Assembly (NCBI GenBank): GCA_021648125.1
Contig: JAKITK010000007.1
Location: 1-64,000, forward strand
Length of the DNA: 64,000 nucleotides
Direction of reading: 5' to 3'
Source of the DNA: Lysobacterales bacterium
GTDB lineage: Bacteria; Pseudomonadota; Gammaproteobacteria; Xanthomonadales; SZUA-36
Below, in pieces: positions 17,517-26,432 of this stretch. The number at the start of each line of letters is the position of its first letter. The first letter of the stretch is position 1. The notes beneath the pieces are model-generated. The model had not been told where the DNA came from. It worked only from the letters and a program-made list of their open reading frames with translations, and did not search any database. The translations under genes were made by a program, and so were the position numbers.

Positions 17517-17854
17517 AATAACTTGACCGCTACAGTAAAGATAGGTATTTTATAGAAAATGGGAGGTGCATAAGCACATATAGAGTGTTTGGTCGGTAAT
17601 AACAAATATCGATACGGTGCGATAATTCACCAGATAGTTTTCACTAAATCGGGCTTAATTAAATTTCCATCAGTTGTTATTAGTTCTAAATTTTCAACTA
17701 TTGAGGTTGCTACAATCGTCTAGGCAACCATAGATGTGATGCATATCCTCTGACAGAGGAGCAACGCATTATGTGATTAAAAATAGGAGGGGTTATGTCA
17801 AATACTGAAATTCAAATTAAAAAGGGAATTAAATCAAACCGAGGAAGTCTATCG

Positions 17855-19264
17855 ATGAAATCTTTGAGCACTCTACTACTCTCACTCATTACCGTCCTCA
17901 TATTATCAAGTTGTGGCGATCCGAGCGCCAATTGCCCCTTTTGCCGAGATGAACAAGATGTAGGATTGGAAGGCCAAGAACTGATGGCTGTCCGAGTTCG
18001 TTGGTCTGCTTTGGAAGAAGCGGCCTATATGATTGATCCTTCCACTGTATGTGAAGATACTCCAAGTGATGCCCTTTTCCGGCGAAACATACGAGCGAAC
18101 TCGTGTATTTTTGTGCCACAGTGCAAAATCTTTCTCGGTCAAATCGCCGTCCCGAACAATTACGGATTTTTCCAAGATACAGACCTTAGCGTAGGTATCC
18201 CGGGAGATGTCGTCATTGACTACTACGGTGATGGTAACTATGGGTTGAGTAGTGAGATGATCTCCCTTGGAGAAATGGCTCACGACCATTGGTCGGCCTA
18301 CGATAGAGGTATTCTGGCAATAGCCGTCAACCGTTTTATACTTGCAGATGGTTCTCTCACAGGAGTTCGGGGATATGCCATTCCACCGACAAATACGCAA
18401 CGCCCACTCGTATATATAGTCGATCCATCTTTAATTCCAAGCGGTGTGGACAGCGAACATGTTTTCGCTCATGAAGTTGGACATTCTTTGGGGCTTTGCC
18501 ACACAAATGAATGCGATCAATTAGACGGGGATAGTTCGATTCAAAATCTTATGGATCCAGACGGTTCTGTCAACTCGACCCGGTTGGTTGAGAGCCAGTG
18601 TGTCGCGGCAAGGACAATTCATCCCTCAATTTTTGAAAATACCGCTAGATCTGAATTCCAACCTGAGCTCAGGATGAATCACCGTAGAGAAACAGTATCA
18701 GTGTCAAACTCTGGAGGTACAGTTATACAAGGCATTCAAATAAGTAGCAAAACTTCAGATAAAAGTGCTCTTAGCCTAACTTTGAGAACCAAGAATCCTA
18801 TCAACAGCGAGAAAATGTCTTTCTGGATTAGCCTTGATTTAGACAGGGATACCAATACTGGTCTCAATACAGGGACTATAGTTCCACAAGGTAGACATGA
18901 GGGAGCAGATCTAATAGTGAATTTCGTTTTGGATAAAGAAAGAGGCCTGATTGAATCTGGGCTTCTCAAAGCGGTTGGCTCATCTTTCGCCCAATTGACT
19001 TTGCCTACAGATGGAATGCAGCTAAACATTAACACTATCCATGGTCATAGTATGAGTGATACTGGCTGTACTACCCACCCGGCTTTTGATGAGATAAGCT
19101 TCGAAATTCCTAATGCTATATTTACAGAAATACGACATCCTAAGCCAACTTCCGCAAAAGCTCTTGAATTGATAAAAGTTCGGGGAGTAACTCTCAGCTA
19201 CCTTGCCGATGGTAACGAGTTAATGGATACATTTCGTCCCAGAATTAAAATTGACTCGAAATGA
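17855..19264 (+). CDS. Metzincin-type (M10-like) zinc metalloprotease lipoprotein
   Basis: A lipoprotein (from ATG 17855, Cys20 in I-L-S-S-C) with zinc motif H-E-V-G-H-S-L-G-L-C-H. Counted from 17855, H206, H210 and H216 are the ligands, with E207 catalytic. The Met-turn N-L-M-D follows 17 residues later. Several Cys may form disulfides. The C-terminal half (about 270-469) looks like a beta-sandwich domain with F-W-I-S-L-D-L-D-R-D. An upstream ATG at 17795 has a perfect AGGAGG site and would add 20 polar residues before the signal; I prefer 17855 because it gives a standard lipoprotein leader. Target unknown. It is upstream of the group II intron remnant. Confidence 0.78.
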   Translation: MKSLSTLLLSLITVLILSSCGDPSANCPFCRDEQDVGLEGQELMAVRVRWSALEEAAYMIDPSTVCEDTPSDALFRRNIRANSCIFVPQCKIFLGQIAVPNNYGFFQDTDLSVGIPGDVVIDYYGDGNYGLSSEMISLGEMAHDHWSAYDRGILAIAVNRFILADGSLTGVRGYAIPPTNTQRPLVYIVDPSLIPSGVDSEHVFAHEVGHSLGLCHTNECDQLDGDSSIQNLMDPDGSVNSTRLVESQCVAARTIHPSIFENTARSEFQPELRMNHRRETVSVSNSGGTVIQGIQISSKTSDKSALSLTLRTKNPINSEKMSFWISLDLDRDTNTGLNTGTIVPQGRHEGADLIVNFVLDKERGLIESGLLKAVGSSFAQLTLPTDGMQLNINTIHGHSMSDTGCTTHPAFDEISFEIPNAIFTEIRHPKPTSAKALELIKVRGVTLSYLADGNELMDTFRPRIKIDSK

Positions 19265-19303
19265 ATACTCGAGTGACAGCGGCTGTGTGTTTGACTTGAT
19301 GTA

Positions 19304-19377
19304 GGAGCCGTATGCGTTAGTAGCGCATGTACGGATCTGTGTGGGGGGTACCGGGTAACCGGTATTCCTACCGTGAC
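19304..19377 (+). mobile_element. Group II intron 3' remnant (domains V and VI)
   Basis: GAGCCGTATGCG begins a 34-nt domain V-like hairpin ending CGCATGTACGGATCT, with the expected AGC triad, two-base bulge and capping loop. A domain VI-like helix follows, with a GTAA tetraloop (GGTACCGG/CCGGTATTCC) and the 3' end CCTACCGTGAC. This matches bacterial group II intron ends. The G-A pairing at the third position is non-standard, so the remnant may be inactive. No reverse transcriptase gene or 5' intron part lies upstream: the metalloprotease stop is only 39 nt away. So only the 3' end remains. Confidence 0.75.
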
Positions 19378-19501
19378 TCTTTTCTCCTCGCGCACTCTAA
19401 GCAACAAACGCCTCAGCTGCTACTAGAGCATTTGCTCTGCCATTTGTTATTTTAGCGGCGAAAGGTCCTGGTTCTAGATACCTGCCCTTATTAGTTTGCC
19501 A

Positions 19502-21537
19502 TTACTCAAACGAGTTATTAAACAACCCACCTGTTGTGGTTATGATCACCTCATCATTCGGGAAATCTGTAGTTGCACCACCTGGAGGCAGGCTGGCGAT
19601 AGCTATAACTTTTAATTGTTGCGCCTCTAGTGTGCGAGTGCGCAAACTCAGGGTAAATTGCATAGCCCCACCCTCAACCAGATTAATCGATGTATCAACA
19701 GCTCGGTATTGATCACCAGCCTGGCGAATTTGACCACAGTTTAAGCCAGGTTGATCTGAGCATTCCAACTCAATAAATTCGGATGCTCCGAAGGTCAGGA
19801 TAGACAAATTCCCATTAACTACATCATCAGGCCCATTATTTACGAGTTCATAGACCACTGTTTCTAAGCTATCGGGCTGTAAAAAATCCGTTCTGGAAAA
19901 AACAGACAAACTTAATTCTGCACTGCTCATAATTGGCTGTGGGGTTACCACTGCAACAGTTGTGGCAGTAGAGTTGTCTACCGCGAATAGATCTGCGACG
20001 GAGACATCTGGCAGAATACTGGTAGATAAGGCCATCGGATTCGTAACAGTAACCGTGGTAGAGCATCTGCCTCGGTAAAGCACCCGCCTCGGTAAAGCAC
20101 CCGCCTCGGTAAAGCACCCGCGAGCGTGCAGGCAGGCTCACTAGATCGTTGGCTATATTGCTCAGGTTGCTCGCATTTCCAACCGCACCTTTCTCAGGCA
20201 TGGCTGTCCAGTTGCAGCTGGTGTTTAGAGGTAACAGCAACCCAAGCTGGTTGTTACTACCGGCGGTGTTACCAGGGTTACTGGCATCAAGCCAAACTAC
20301 CATGGTGTCTCCGGCGGCAATAGATGGGCGGTCAGCAAGTAAGGATGCTGCTACATTTCCACCATCAGCATGAGCTTTGAACTCAAATTGGAATTCTAAA
20401 CCTTGTTGGCCTAAATCTGCGCCTTCATCGGTATCAACATTTATACCAAGGGTGATATAGCCAAGACGAGCAGGTGCGAATTCGAACTCTATATCTACAC
20501 TTTCACCTTCATCTAGCAACAGGCCTGGGCTGAAGTTGTTTATGCTAATGCTTCCCTCAGGACTGCTATCATCGATAGTATTCAAAGTTAGCCTGGTTAA
20601 AGGGTCAGCAAAACCGACAGCAGTTGCATCATTTCTGATATTAAAGTCGAGCAGCGGTAGTGTTGGTAAATCAATCAAAGTACCCAGCAGGTATGTACCA
20701 CCCCGACCAAGGTCAGAGTCGAAGTCTGGGGAGACAATATTTGGCCCCGTAACTCGAACTACCACTATTTGGTTGAAAACTGCCAATTGAACATGCAGTT
20801 GTGGAAATTTGCCCGGTTAAAGCAACAAACTGCCCTGGCGATGCGGGTAAGCAGCTACTGCTACCAGCATTGGGTTGATATCTTCCCGTTGGACAAGCTG
20901 TACTCGCGCTTTGCCCAGCAGTACCAACAAACTGCCCCGGAGGGGAATTATTGCAACTGCTTTGCCCAGCTGTTGACTGAAATGTTCCTGGAGAACAAGC
21001 GTTAGCTGATGACGCACCAACAACATTTACAAAGAACCCCGGGCTGGCCAGATTACAACTGGCACTGCCAGCTTGATCTTGATAAGCACCAATACTGCAA
21101 CTGAATTGCGCCGTAGCACCTGTGGTGCTGACAAATGAACCTGGATCTGCAGCTAAACAACTACTGCTACCTGCATTGGGCTGATAGCTACCCGTTGGGC
21201 ATACAGTGGCGGCACTTTGGCCGGTTGTACCAACAAATTGCCCAGGTTGTGCTTGATTGCATGATGTGGCTGCAGAGAAGATTTGAAAAGTTCCAACGCT
21301 ACACGCAGTTTGAGCACTTGCGCCTACAATACTTACGAAAAAACCGGGATTCGCTTGGTCACATGATGTTTGCCCTGTTAGTTCTTGAAAGGTACCAGGG
21401 CCACAGGAAGTACAAGGGTCTTGCCCATCAGTACTAAAAGCACCCACAGGGCAGGCTGCAGCTAACACAGAGTCTGCTAAAGCTATACCAATAGCCGCTA
21501 CAAGAATCTTTCTACTAGCCCTCATTATTTTCCCCAA
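19502..21537 (-). pseudogene. Cys-rich repeat / CARDB-like secreted protein, frameshifted in two places
   Basis: Three overlapping minus-strand frames make one gene. Frame 1 (21537-20713) has a signal peptide (A-D-S-V-L-A-A-A) and about seven 32-residue repeats, C-x2-G-x-F-Q...G-x-x-S-C...PG-x-F-V, like GCC2/GCC3 or TNFR-type modules. Frame 2 (about 20786-20083) carries beta-rich domains resembling adhesins (D-x-D-E-G, N-x-G-N-T-A-G). Frame 3 (20083-19502) has a CARDB/DUF11-like domain and ends G-L-F-N-N-S-F-E, like the short C-terminal motif of secreted proteins in some gammaproteobacteria. The first shift is near 20760; the second lies in the 17-bp tandem repeat. Joined in frame it would be about 670 residues. 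Confidence 0.72.
20069..20119. repeat. 17-bp tandem repeat, three perfect copies, shifting the reading frame
   Basis: Unit GCCTCGGTAAAGCACCC at 20069-20085, 20086-20102 and 20103-20119, with a degenerate partial copy just before it. Each unit adds 17 bp, so copy number changes frame. With one copy, frame 2 of the pseudogene reads straight into frame 3 as R-V-L-Y-R-G-R-C-S-T-T-V-T-V-T. With the three copies present, frame 2 instead runs through V-L-Y-R-G-G-C-F-T-E-A-G and stops near 19869. Confidence 0.9.
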
Positions 21538-21609
21538 CTATTCTCAAAATGATTCAGGTTCATAACTCATGCCAGTGTATTGCGATAAGTTTATTGCTAA
21601 ACTTCAAGC

Positions 21610-22386
21610 ATGTCCGAGAACCTAGAGCTAACAATAAACCAATTAGAACAATTATTGCAAGCACAACAATACACTACAATTTTAGAATTGACGGCACAGC
21701 CCGCAACACGATCGGGCTGGCAGGCGATATTTCATGCCTTGTCTCAGGCCGCTGTGGGTCAGGTAGAAACTGCATTGCAGCAAGCACGGGCGTTGCTACA
21801 GTCTGATCTAAGTCCGCTTTCAGGCGCATCTAATGAAACCTACGCGCAAACCCATGTTCGCGGCAAATTTGAACTGGTGGTTGAAAACATGCATAAAATT
21901 CGGACTGCATTAGACCGTTATCAAAGTGATACTCATGTGTGGGTAGGGCAGCATACCTACAAACATAATTTAGATGAGATTAGCCAGATGGCAGACCTTT
22001 GCCATACATTGGGCTTCGACCACAATCCCATTCCTGCATTTTACCAGCCACTGGAAGCCTTAATAGAAATAGCCCAGGAGAAAAACAAGCCTACACCAGT
22101 GCTGGATTTGCTGCTTGAGCACCCGTCTAAATATATTCGGCGCTTTCAAGAGCACAGAGATAAGCGCTATGATTGCGAGTTACGGTTTAATCAAACCGTA
22201 ATTAATCATGATGGAAGCGTGGCTTTGTGCTGTAGTGTGTACAATCCCGAAAATCAGTTAGGGGTGAATTTTTTGGATCAGAGCTTTAATGCTATCGAGA
22301 AATTAAAATATCAACACTCATTTTGTACTAGTTGTTACCAACATGGCCTTCAATATGCGCCGAGTCGAATTCATAATATAAATTGA
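21610..22386 (+). CDS. TPR-like/SPASM chimera lacking the radical-SAM core
   Basis: A 258-residue protein with an N-terminal helical, TPR-like part (1-67, for example Q-V-E-T-A-L-Q-Q-A-R-A-L-L-Q-S-D). It is followed from about 73 by what looks like the C-terminal half of a radical-SAM/SPASM protein: G-A-S-N-E-T-Y-A-Q-T-H-V-R-G-K-F-E, then V-I-N-H-D-G-S-V-A-L-C-C and F-C-T-S-C-Y. The Cx3Cx2C iron-sulfur motif and the front of the SAM barrel are missing. It may be the product of fusion after deletion or inversion; a natural regulatory role cannot be excluded. It converges on the truncated OGT gene with 1 nt between them. Confidence 0.55.
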   Translation: MSENLELTINQLEQLLQAQQYTTILELTAQPATRSGWQAIFHALSQAAVGQVETALQQARALLQSDLSPLSGASNETYAQTHVRGKFELVVENMHKIRTALDRYQSDTHVWVGQHTYKHNLDEISQMADLCHTLGFDHNPIPAFYQPLEALIEIAQEKNKPTPVLDLLLEHPSKYIRRFQEHRDKRYDCELRFNQTVINHDGSVALCCSVYNPENQLGVNFLDQSFNAIEKLKYQHSFCTSCYQHGLQYAPSRIHNIN

Positions 22387-22387
22387 G

Positions 22388-23347
22388 TTACCTTTTGCTC
22401 ACCAAGTCAGTAAATATGTCTTCTAAGCCTGAAGCTACAATTACAGAGTGGTCGCTACAGTGCTGGCGTAGCTTTAGTGGTAACTCCTTCTGAAACTTTG
22501 CCAGGCGGGCGCTATCATTTGCCAGAGCTACAGCAATTTGAATATATTCACTTGCACTCCCAGCGATTAGCTCGCTGTAGCCTAACTGGTTAAGTATTGC
22601 TGCACCCTGTTTGCTTGCCGGGCGCTGCCAGGGATAAGTTATTAGTAGAACGCCCATACTCAGAGCTTCAAAACTGGTTATTCCACCGCTGTAAGGAAAA
22701 GTATCTAGAGCTATATCAACTGCATTGTATCTTTCCAACATATTTAGATGGTCAGTATGTGGCTCAAGGATCAATCGTTCTGTTGAGATTCCAAAATTGA
22801 CAAAGCGATTACTAAGGTGTCTTGCAAAGGTCGGGTCGCTTAAGGTTTTCCATTTCAGGGTCAAGCTTGAATTCGGAACAAGTTGGAGAATTTTCGACCA
22901 GCAGGCAATAACTTCCGTGTTCAATTTGGCGGTATTATTAAATGAAGCAAAGCGGACATGGTCTGCTGAAATATTCTTACGCAGCGGAAGGTAATCGGGT
23001 TGCTGGTAGACAAAATGAGTGCCGGCAACTGTGCGTATGTTTTCACAGTAGAAACTTTGAGTTGATGAGCTACAATGCGTTTCACCCATAACTACTGCAT
23101 CCATGTTTTTCAACCCGGTAGTACCAAAATACCCTAACCAGGCGACCTGCACTGGCGCTACCCTGCGGGCAAATACAGGTAAGCGATTGCCTGCAGTATG
23201 CCCAGCTAAATCGACCAGCACATCAATTTTCTTAGCCTGAATAATGTTGCTTAATGCGGTGTCATCCAATGTGCTGGTTGAGAGAAACTCGTGAGCACTA
23301 TCAGCAATTTGCCGGGTTAATGAATCACTTTTAGTGCCATCGGCCAA
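22388..23347 (-). CDS. N-terminally truncated O-GlcNAc-transferase-like (GT41) catalytic domain
   Basis: A 319-residue frame matching the C-terminal catalytic domain of bacterial SPINDLY/OGT-like proteins: P-V-Q-V-A-W-L-G-Y-F-G-T-T-G-L near 95-105 and D-T-F-P-Y-S-G-G-I-T-S-F-E-A-L near 220-235 (UDP-binding loop). The usual TPR superhelix and the first half of the GT-B fold are missing. An in-frame TAA lies upstream at about 23369-23371, and the only start is TTG at 23347. It is therefore probably a fragment. A TPR-like N-terminus on the opposite strand (21610-21810) may be its original front. Confidence 0.6.
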   Translation of the reverse strand: MADGTKSDSLTRQIADSAHEFLSTSTLDDTALSNIIQAKKIDVLVDLAGHTAGNRLPVFARRVAPVQVAWLGYFGTTGLKNMDAVVMGETHCSSSTQSFYCENIRTVAGTHFVYQQPDYLPLRKNISADHVRFASFNNTAKLNTEVIACWSKILQLVPNSSLTLKWKTLSDPTFARHLSNRFVNFGISTERLILEPHTDHLNMLERYNAVDIALDTFPYSGGITSFEALSMGVLLITYPWQRPASKQGAAILNQLGYSELIAGSASEYIQIAVALANDSARLAKFQKELPLKLRQHCSDHSVIVASGLEDIFTDLVSKR

Positions 23348-23708
23348 GATAGTAAATTTAAAGCTGCCTTAGCACCTCGGACCTATCCAGTTTGGTATAC
23401 GAAATAAGAAAGGTTTCTAAATCCATGATTAGCGCTCAGATATCTACCCGATAATTCTACATTGTCATTCTGGTGAATGCAGAAATTCGTTTTTGCCCTC
23501 GGTGTGTTACGCCTACGGTTAACACACCCTTGTATCTGTTACGGCACCGATTATGACCGTCAGACTTAGGAGCTTACCCTCGAGTAGGGTGGATATTCAT
23601 GCCCACGCATCGAAATTATAAATACCCCAGAAAAAGACTCGCTTGGCTAGCTTTTACGTGTGGGCATAAATGCCCCCACAGCGCTTCTCTACGATTTCTA
23701 GCCAAAAT
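23348..23708. other. Gene-free stretch with dispersed palindromes
   Basis: No supportable gene. A 22-codon minus-strand frame from ATG at about 23426 (M-D-L-E-T-F-L-I-S-Y) stops at about 23360 and looks like a start stub. Two copies of an A-T-G-C-C-C-A-C palindromic motif in opposite orientation lie at 23595-23606 and 23656-23679 (the latter GGGCATAAATGCCC). A third copy is at 38847-38870. A GTGTTACGCC...GGTTAACAC hairpin lies near 23506-23530. Confidence 0.5.
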
Positions 23709-24443
23709 TTAGGGTGTTGCTCTCTTCTCAATGTATTCACCCTGAGATAAAAAATTGATATTTATTTCATAGGTTGAGTTATCAATTGGTAATCGTTGAG
23801 AGACCGCGAAACGCTTTTCGACAGGAGCTAAACCACAAGGGGAAGAACTGAACTTGGTGCGGTCAGGGTCAGGTAAAACGCATTCAATATTTATAAGTCT
23901 GTTATTTACCTGCCGGCGGCGGAAACCATAGCCAGGAGGGTTTAACTTATTCACTGCCCAATCAGCATAGAAAAGCATAAACGCACCTGAAGGCAGAAGG
24001 TGTTTTCCCTTATCCAGGTCAAGGTTCATACGGACATTGTGCACCCTATATTTACAACCTTCCTCAGGGTCGTGCTCGGTTAACGGGATTGTTATTGAAT
24101 GCTTTCCATCGCTTATTTCGGGATAATAGGCGTATAGCTTGGTGGCGGTTCGGTCAGGGCTAAAGGACATCAGCTGTTTGCTCTGGCATAGTTTGCTATC
24201 GGATTGCGAATAGTAGCTAACTCGTATTACATAACTTACCCCCCGCTCTATCTCTCCTGTAATTTTGATATTCCAACCCTCAGGCGTCGATGCTTTGGCT
24301 TTTCTTCCTCCGAGGCCATAGGTAGCAAGCTCCTCAGCTGCTACTAAAGCATTTTGATTATCCCTCTGCTTTTTAGCCTTAAACCCTAGAGAGATTATTA
24401 CCAATAAAACAACCATCCATGCTGTAAATTTAATATATTTCAT
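23709..24443 (-). CDS. Membrane-anchored protein of unknown function
   Basis: A 244-residue protein with a single N-terminal hydrophobic segment (about 8-22), then a periplasmic beta-rich part with several Cys (C-Q-S-K, E-E-G-C-K-Y, I-E-C-V, S-P-C-G-L) that could form disulfides. I do not recognise a family. The end is E-K-R-A-T-P. It lies on the same strand and downstream of the coiled-coil membrane protein gene, with a 202-nt gap. Its codon use looks ordinary. Confidence that it is coding is high; no role can be named. Confidence 0.6.
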   Translation of the reverse strand: MKYIKFTAWMVVLLVIISLGFKAKKQRDNQNALVAAEELATYGLGGRKAKASTPEGWNIKITGEIERGVSYVIRVSYYSQSDSKLCQSKQLMSFSPDRTATKLYAYYPEISDGKHSITIPLTEHDPEEGCKYRVHNVRMNLDLDKGKHLLPSGAFMLFYADWAVNKLNPPGYGFRRRQVNNRLINIECVLPDPDRTKFSSSPCGLAPVEKRFAVSQRLPIDNSTYEININFLSQGEYIEKRATP

Positions 24444-24645
24444 CTTTTTAGTCGCTGATTAAAAGTATTCGAGAAAACGAGGTATAACTCAATCATAGAT
24501 GCTTCCTCAGTAACAAACCCCTAAGGTAAAAGTGAATAATCACCTGTTTCAGAGCGTTTTTGAATTAATGCAAAACACAAGGTCTGATACTATTTCGCAT
24601 TGAGACAGTCCTTAAAACCACTCAGTCTACAGCTAAATAATACCA

Positions 24646-26310
24646 TCAGCGATCAATACGAATTATTCCTGACTTATCACCATTTTTATAAGTGAGTTGT
24701 ATCGTGGCGTATTGGCTGCTGCGTGGTACTTTCAAATAAAGCTTCATGTTGGCAGTGATTGGAGCTATGCCCGGCTTATTCCATGCAGAAAATCTGAAGT
24801 TTTTATTAGGCACATTGCTGTCAATGCCATATTGAATTTTTTCAATAGCACCCCTGTAAGCCATCAGATGTGAGAAATATAGCAGGGTTGAACTATCAAG
24901 CTTCCTGAATGAAAGCCATGAGGTCGTGGTCATTTCAAGCAGACGGCGGTTGGCATCAACGCTTTCTTTGGCTGGGGTGAATTTGAATGAAAAAGGTCCG
25001 CGCTCCACTCCTTGAAGGTCGGTGTACCATATTTCTATCGTACTAGCAGATTGGTTTTTGGAGAGTTCAAAGAATGACTTTGGTGCTGGCTGTCCTGTTC
25101 TGGGATCATTATAGCCACTATTGCCAGTTGATCTGGGCTGTCCCTGCCCTTTGATTCTCCACTTGATATCTTGTGCTGGTTCACTGATTGAGATATTTCC
25201 GTTCCAGCCGGCATTATGTGACATCCAGCTGAGTGAGACTGGGTTTTCCAAAACCCCGCTGGTTATTCCGTTTTCTAGTGCAACACGACGCTCGGTGACA
25301 TCAGCACGCCAATCTGAAACCATATCTTGGTCAATAATATAACGCATCAGACCGCCATTATTATCCCTTTCTTGGAAGGCTTTTAGATAATATAGCTCTT
25401 CTCGTTTATCGCCAATGGTCTGGCTTCCAAGGCGCCTTTCGGAGTACTCGAGACTTAAATGATAAGCTACCGCTGCAAATTTTGGGTTTTCCTTGAAATA
25501 TTTCTTCAATGCCTCGATGCGCTTTTCAGTACCAAGCAACAGAAGCCTGGTATAGGCGGGTATTGGGCTGGTACTGCGGGCAGTTATTTCGTTGTAAGTT
25601 TCACGAGCTCCAGCGGTACCTTCCTGAACTTTCAGAAAGGTAATAAAACGCAGATGTGGGTCAAGCATGGCCAGGTTGCTTTTAAAATACTCAAGGTATG
25701 AGCGTCTGGCGGCAGAATAATCACCGGCAAGTTCCTGTATGCGAGCATTATGGTAATACTCTTCAGGGCTTGAAGGGTTTGCAATAACACCGTTACTGCT
25801 ACCAAAGCCATTTTTTAGAACCGCCAGCATTTCATCAGATTTGGCTTCTAGCCTGGCAGTGCTGTCTTTTATTTCCTGTGTGCCTGCTTTGATCTCACCT
25901 GTATCGGTTTTAATCTGCTCGGTATCCGCTTTGATATCATCAAGCTTCATTTCTATAATCCCCAGCCTATCCTGAAGCGAAGCTATGGCGGGTACCGAGA
26001 CGGCGATGATGCCACGCTCTTCCGCCTCCGACCCCTGCTGCATCAAGCTAAGCAAGCCAGTGGCAATAAAGGCCATTCCACTAAGCACTAATGCACCTAA
26101 TAATTCTTTTTTGCCTTTGTAATACAACAAAGCCAACAAGCCAAAGGCCACGCCGGACAGGACAAACAGGTAAAACACAAACGGTGCAAGCGGTTGCAGT
26201 ACATCGGCCACCAGACCGCCTGCAGTACACAGGCCGCCAGAGATTGCTAGGCTGCTCTGGCGTACTTTTTGATAAGCATTTAGATTGGTTAGAGATTGAA
26301 TATATTTCAT
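24646..26310 (-). CDS. Membrane protein with coiled coil and TPR-like domain, function unknown
   Basis: A 554-residue protein. About three transmembrane segments lie at 20-105 (V-A-D-V-L-Q-P-L-A-P-F-V-F-Y, then A-L-L-Y-Y). They are followed by a heptad-like coiled coil with repeated I-K-x-D-T/G-T-x-E-I-K at about 130-170. A Tyr-rich TPR-like region follows at 185-320 (Y-H-N-A-R-I-Q-E-L-A-G-D-Y-S-A-A-R-R), then a beta-rich C-terminal part. The architecture is coherent and full length, but I know no defined family. It could anchor a signalling or assembly complex; that is inference. An unrelated channel gene lies 122 nt upstream. Confidence 0.65.
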   Translation of the reverse strand: MKYIQSLTNLNAYQKVRQSSLAISGGLCTAGGLVADVLQPLAPFVFYLFVLSGVAFGLLALLYYKGKKELLGALVLSGMAFIATGLLSLMQQGSEAEERGIIAVSVPAIASLQDRLGIIEMKLDDIKADTEQIKTDTGEIKAGTQEIKDSTARLEAKSDEMLAVLKNGFGSSNGVIANPSSPEEYYHNARIQELAGDYSAARRSYLEYFKSNLAMLDPHLRFITFLKVQEGTAGARETYNEITARSTSPIPAYTRLLLLGTEKRIEALKKYFKENPKFAAVAYHLSLEYSERRLGSQTIGDKREELYYLKAFQERDNNGGLMRYIIDQDMVSDWRADVTERRVALENGITSGVLENPVSLSWMSHNAGWNGNISISEPAQDIKWRIKGQGQPRSTGNSGYNDPRTGQPAPKSFFELSKNQSASTIEIWYTDLQGVERGPFSFKFTPAKESVDANRRLLEMTTTSWLSFRKLDSSTLLYFSHLMAYRGAIEKIQYGIDSNVPNKNFRFSAWNKPGIAPITANMKLYLKVPRSSQYATIQLTYKNGDKSGIIRIDR

Positions 26311-26432
26311 AGTTGTAACGCCCTTTTTATTACGACGAAGAATCAGTTAAATGAAAACAATTTATGGGTTGAAGCCCAGCATTGTGGGTAAGCTCGGTAT
26401 TTGTGATGTTTGTAAATGCCGACATTTCTAAA

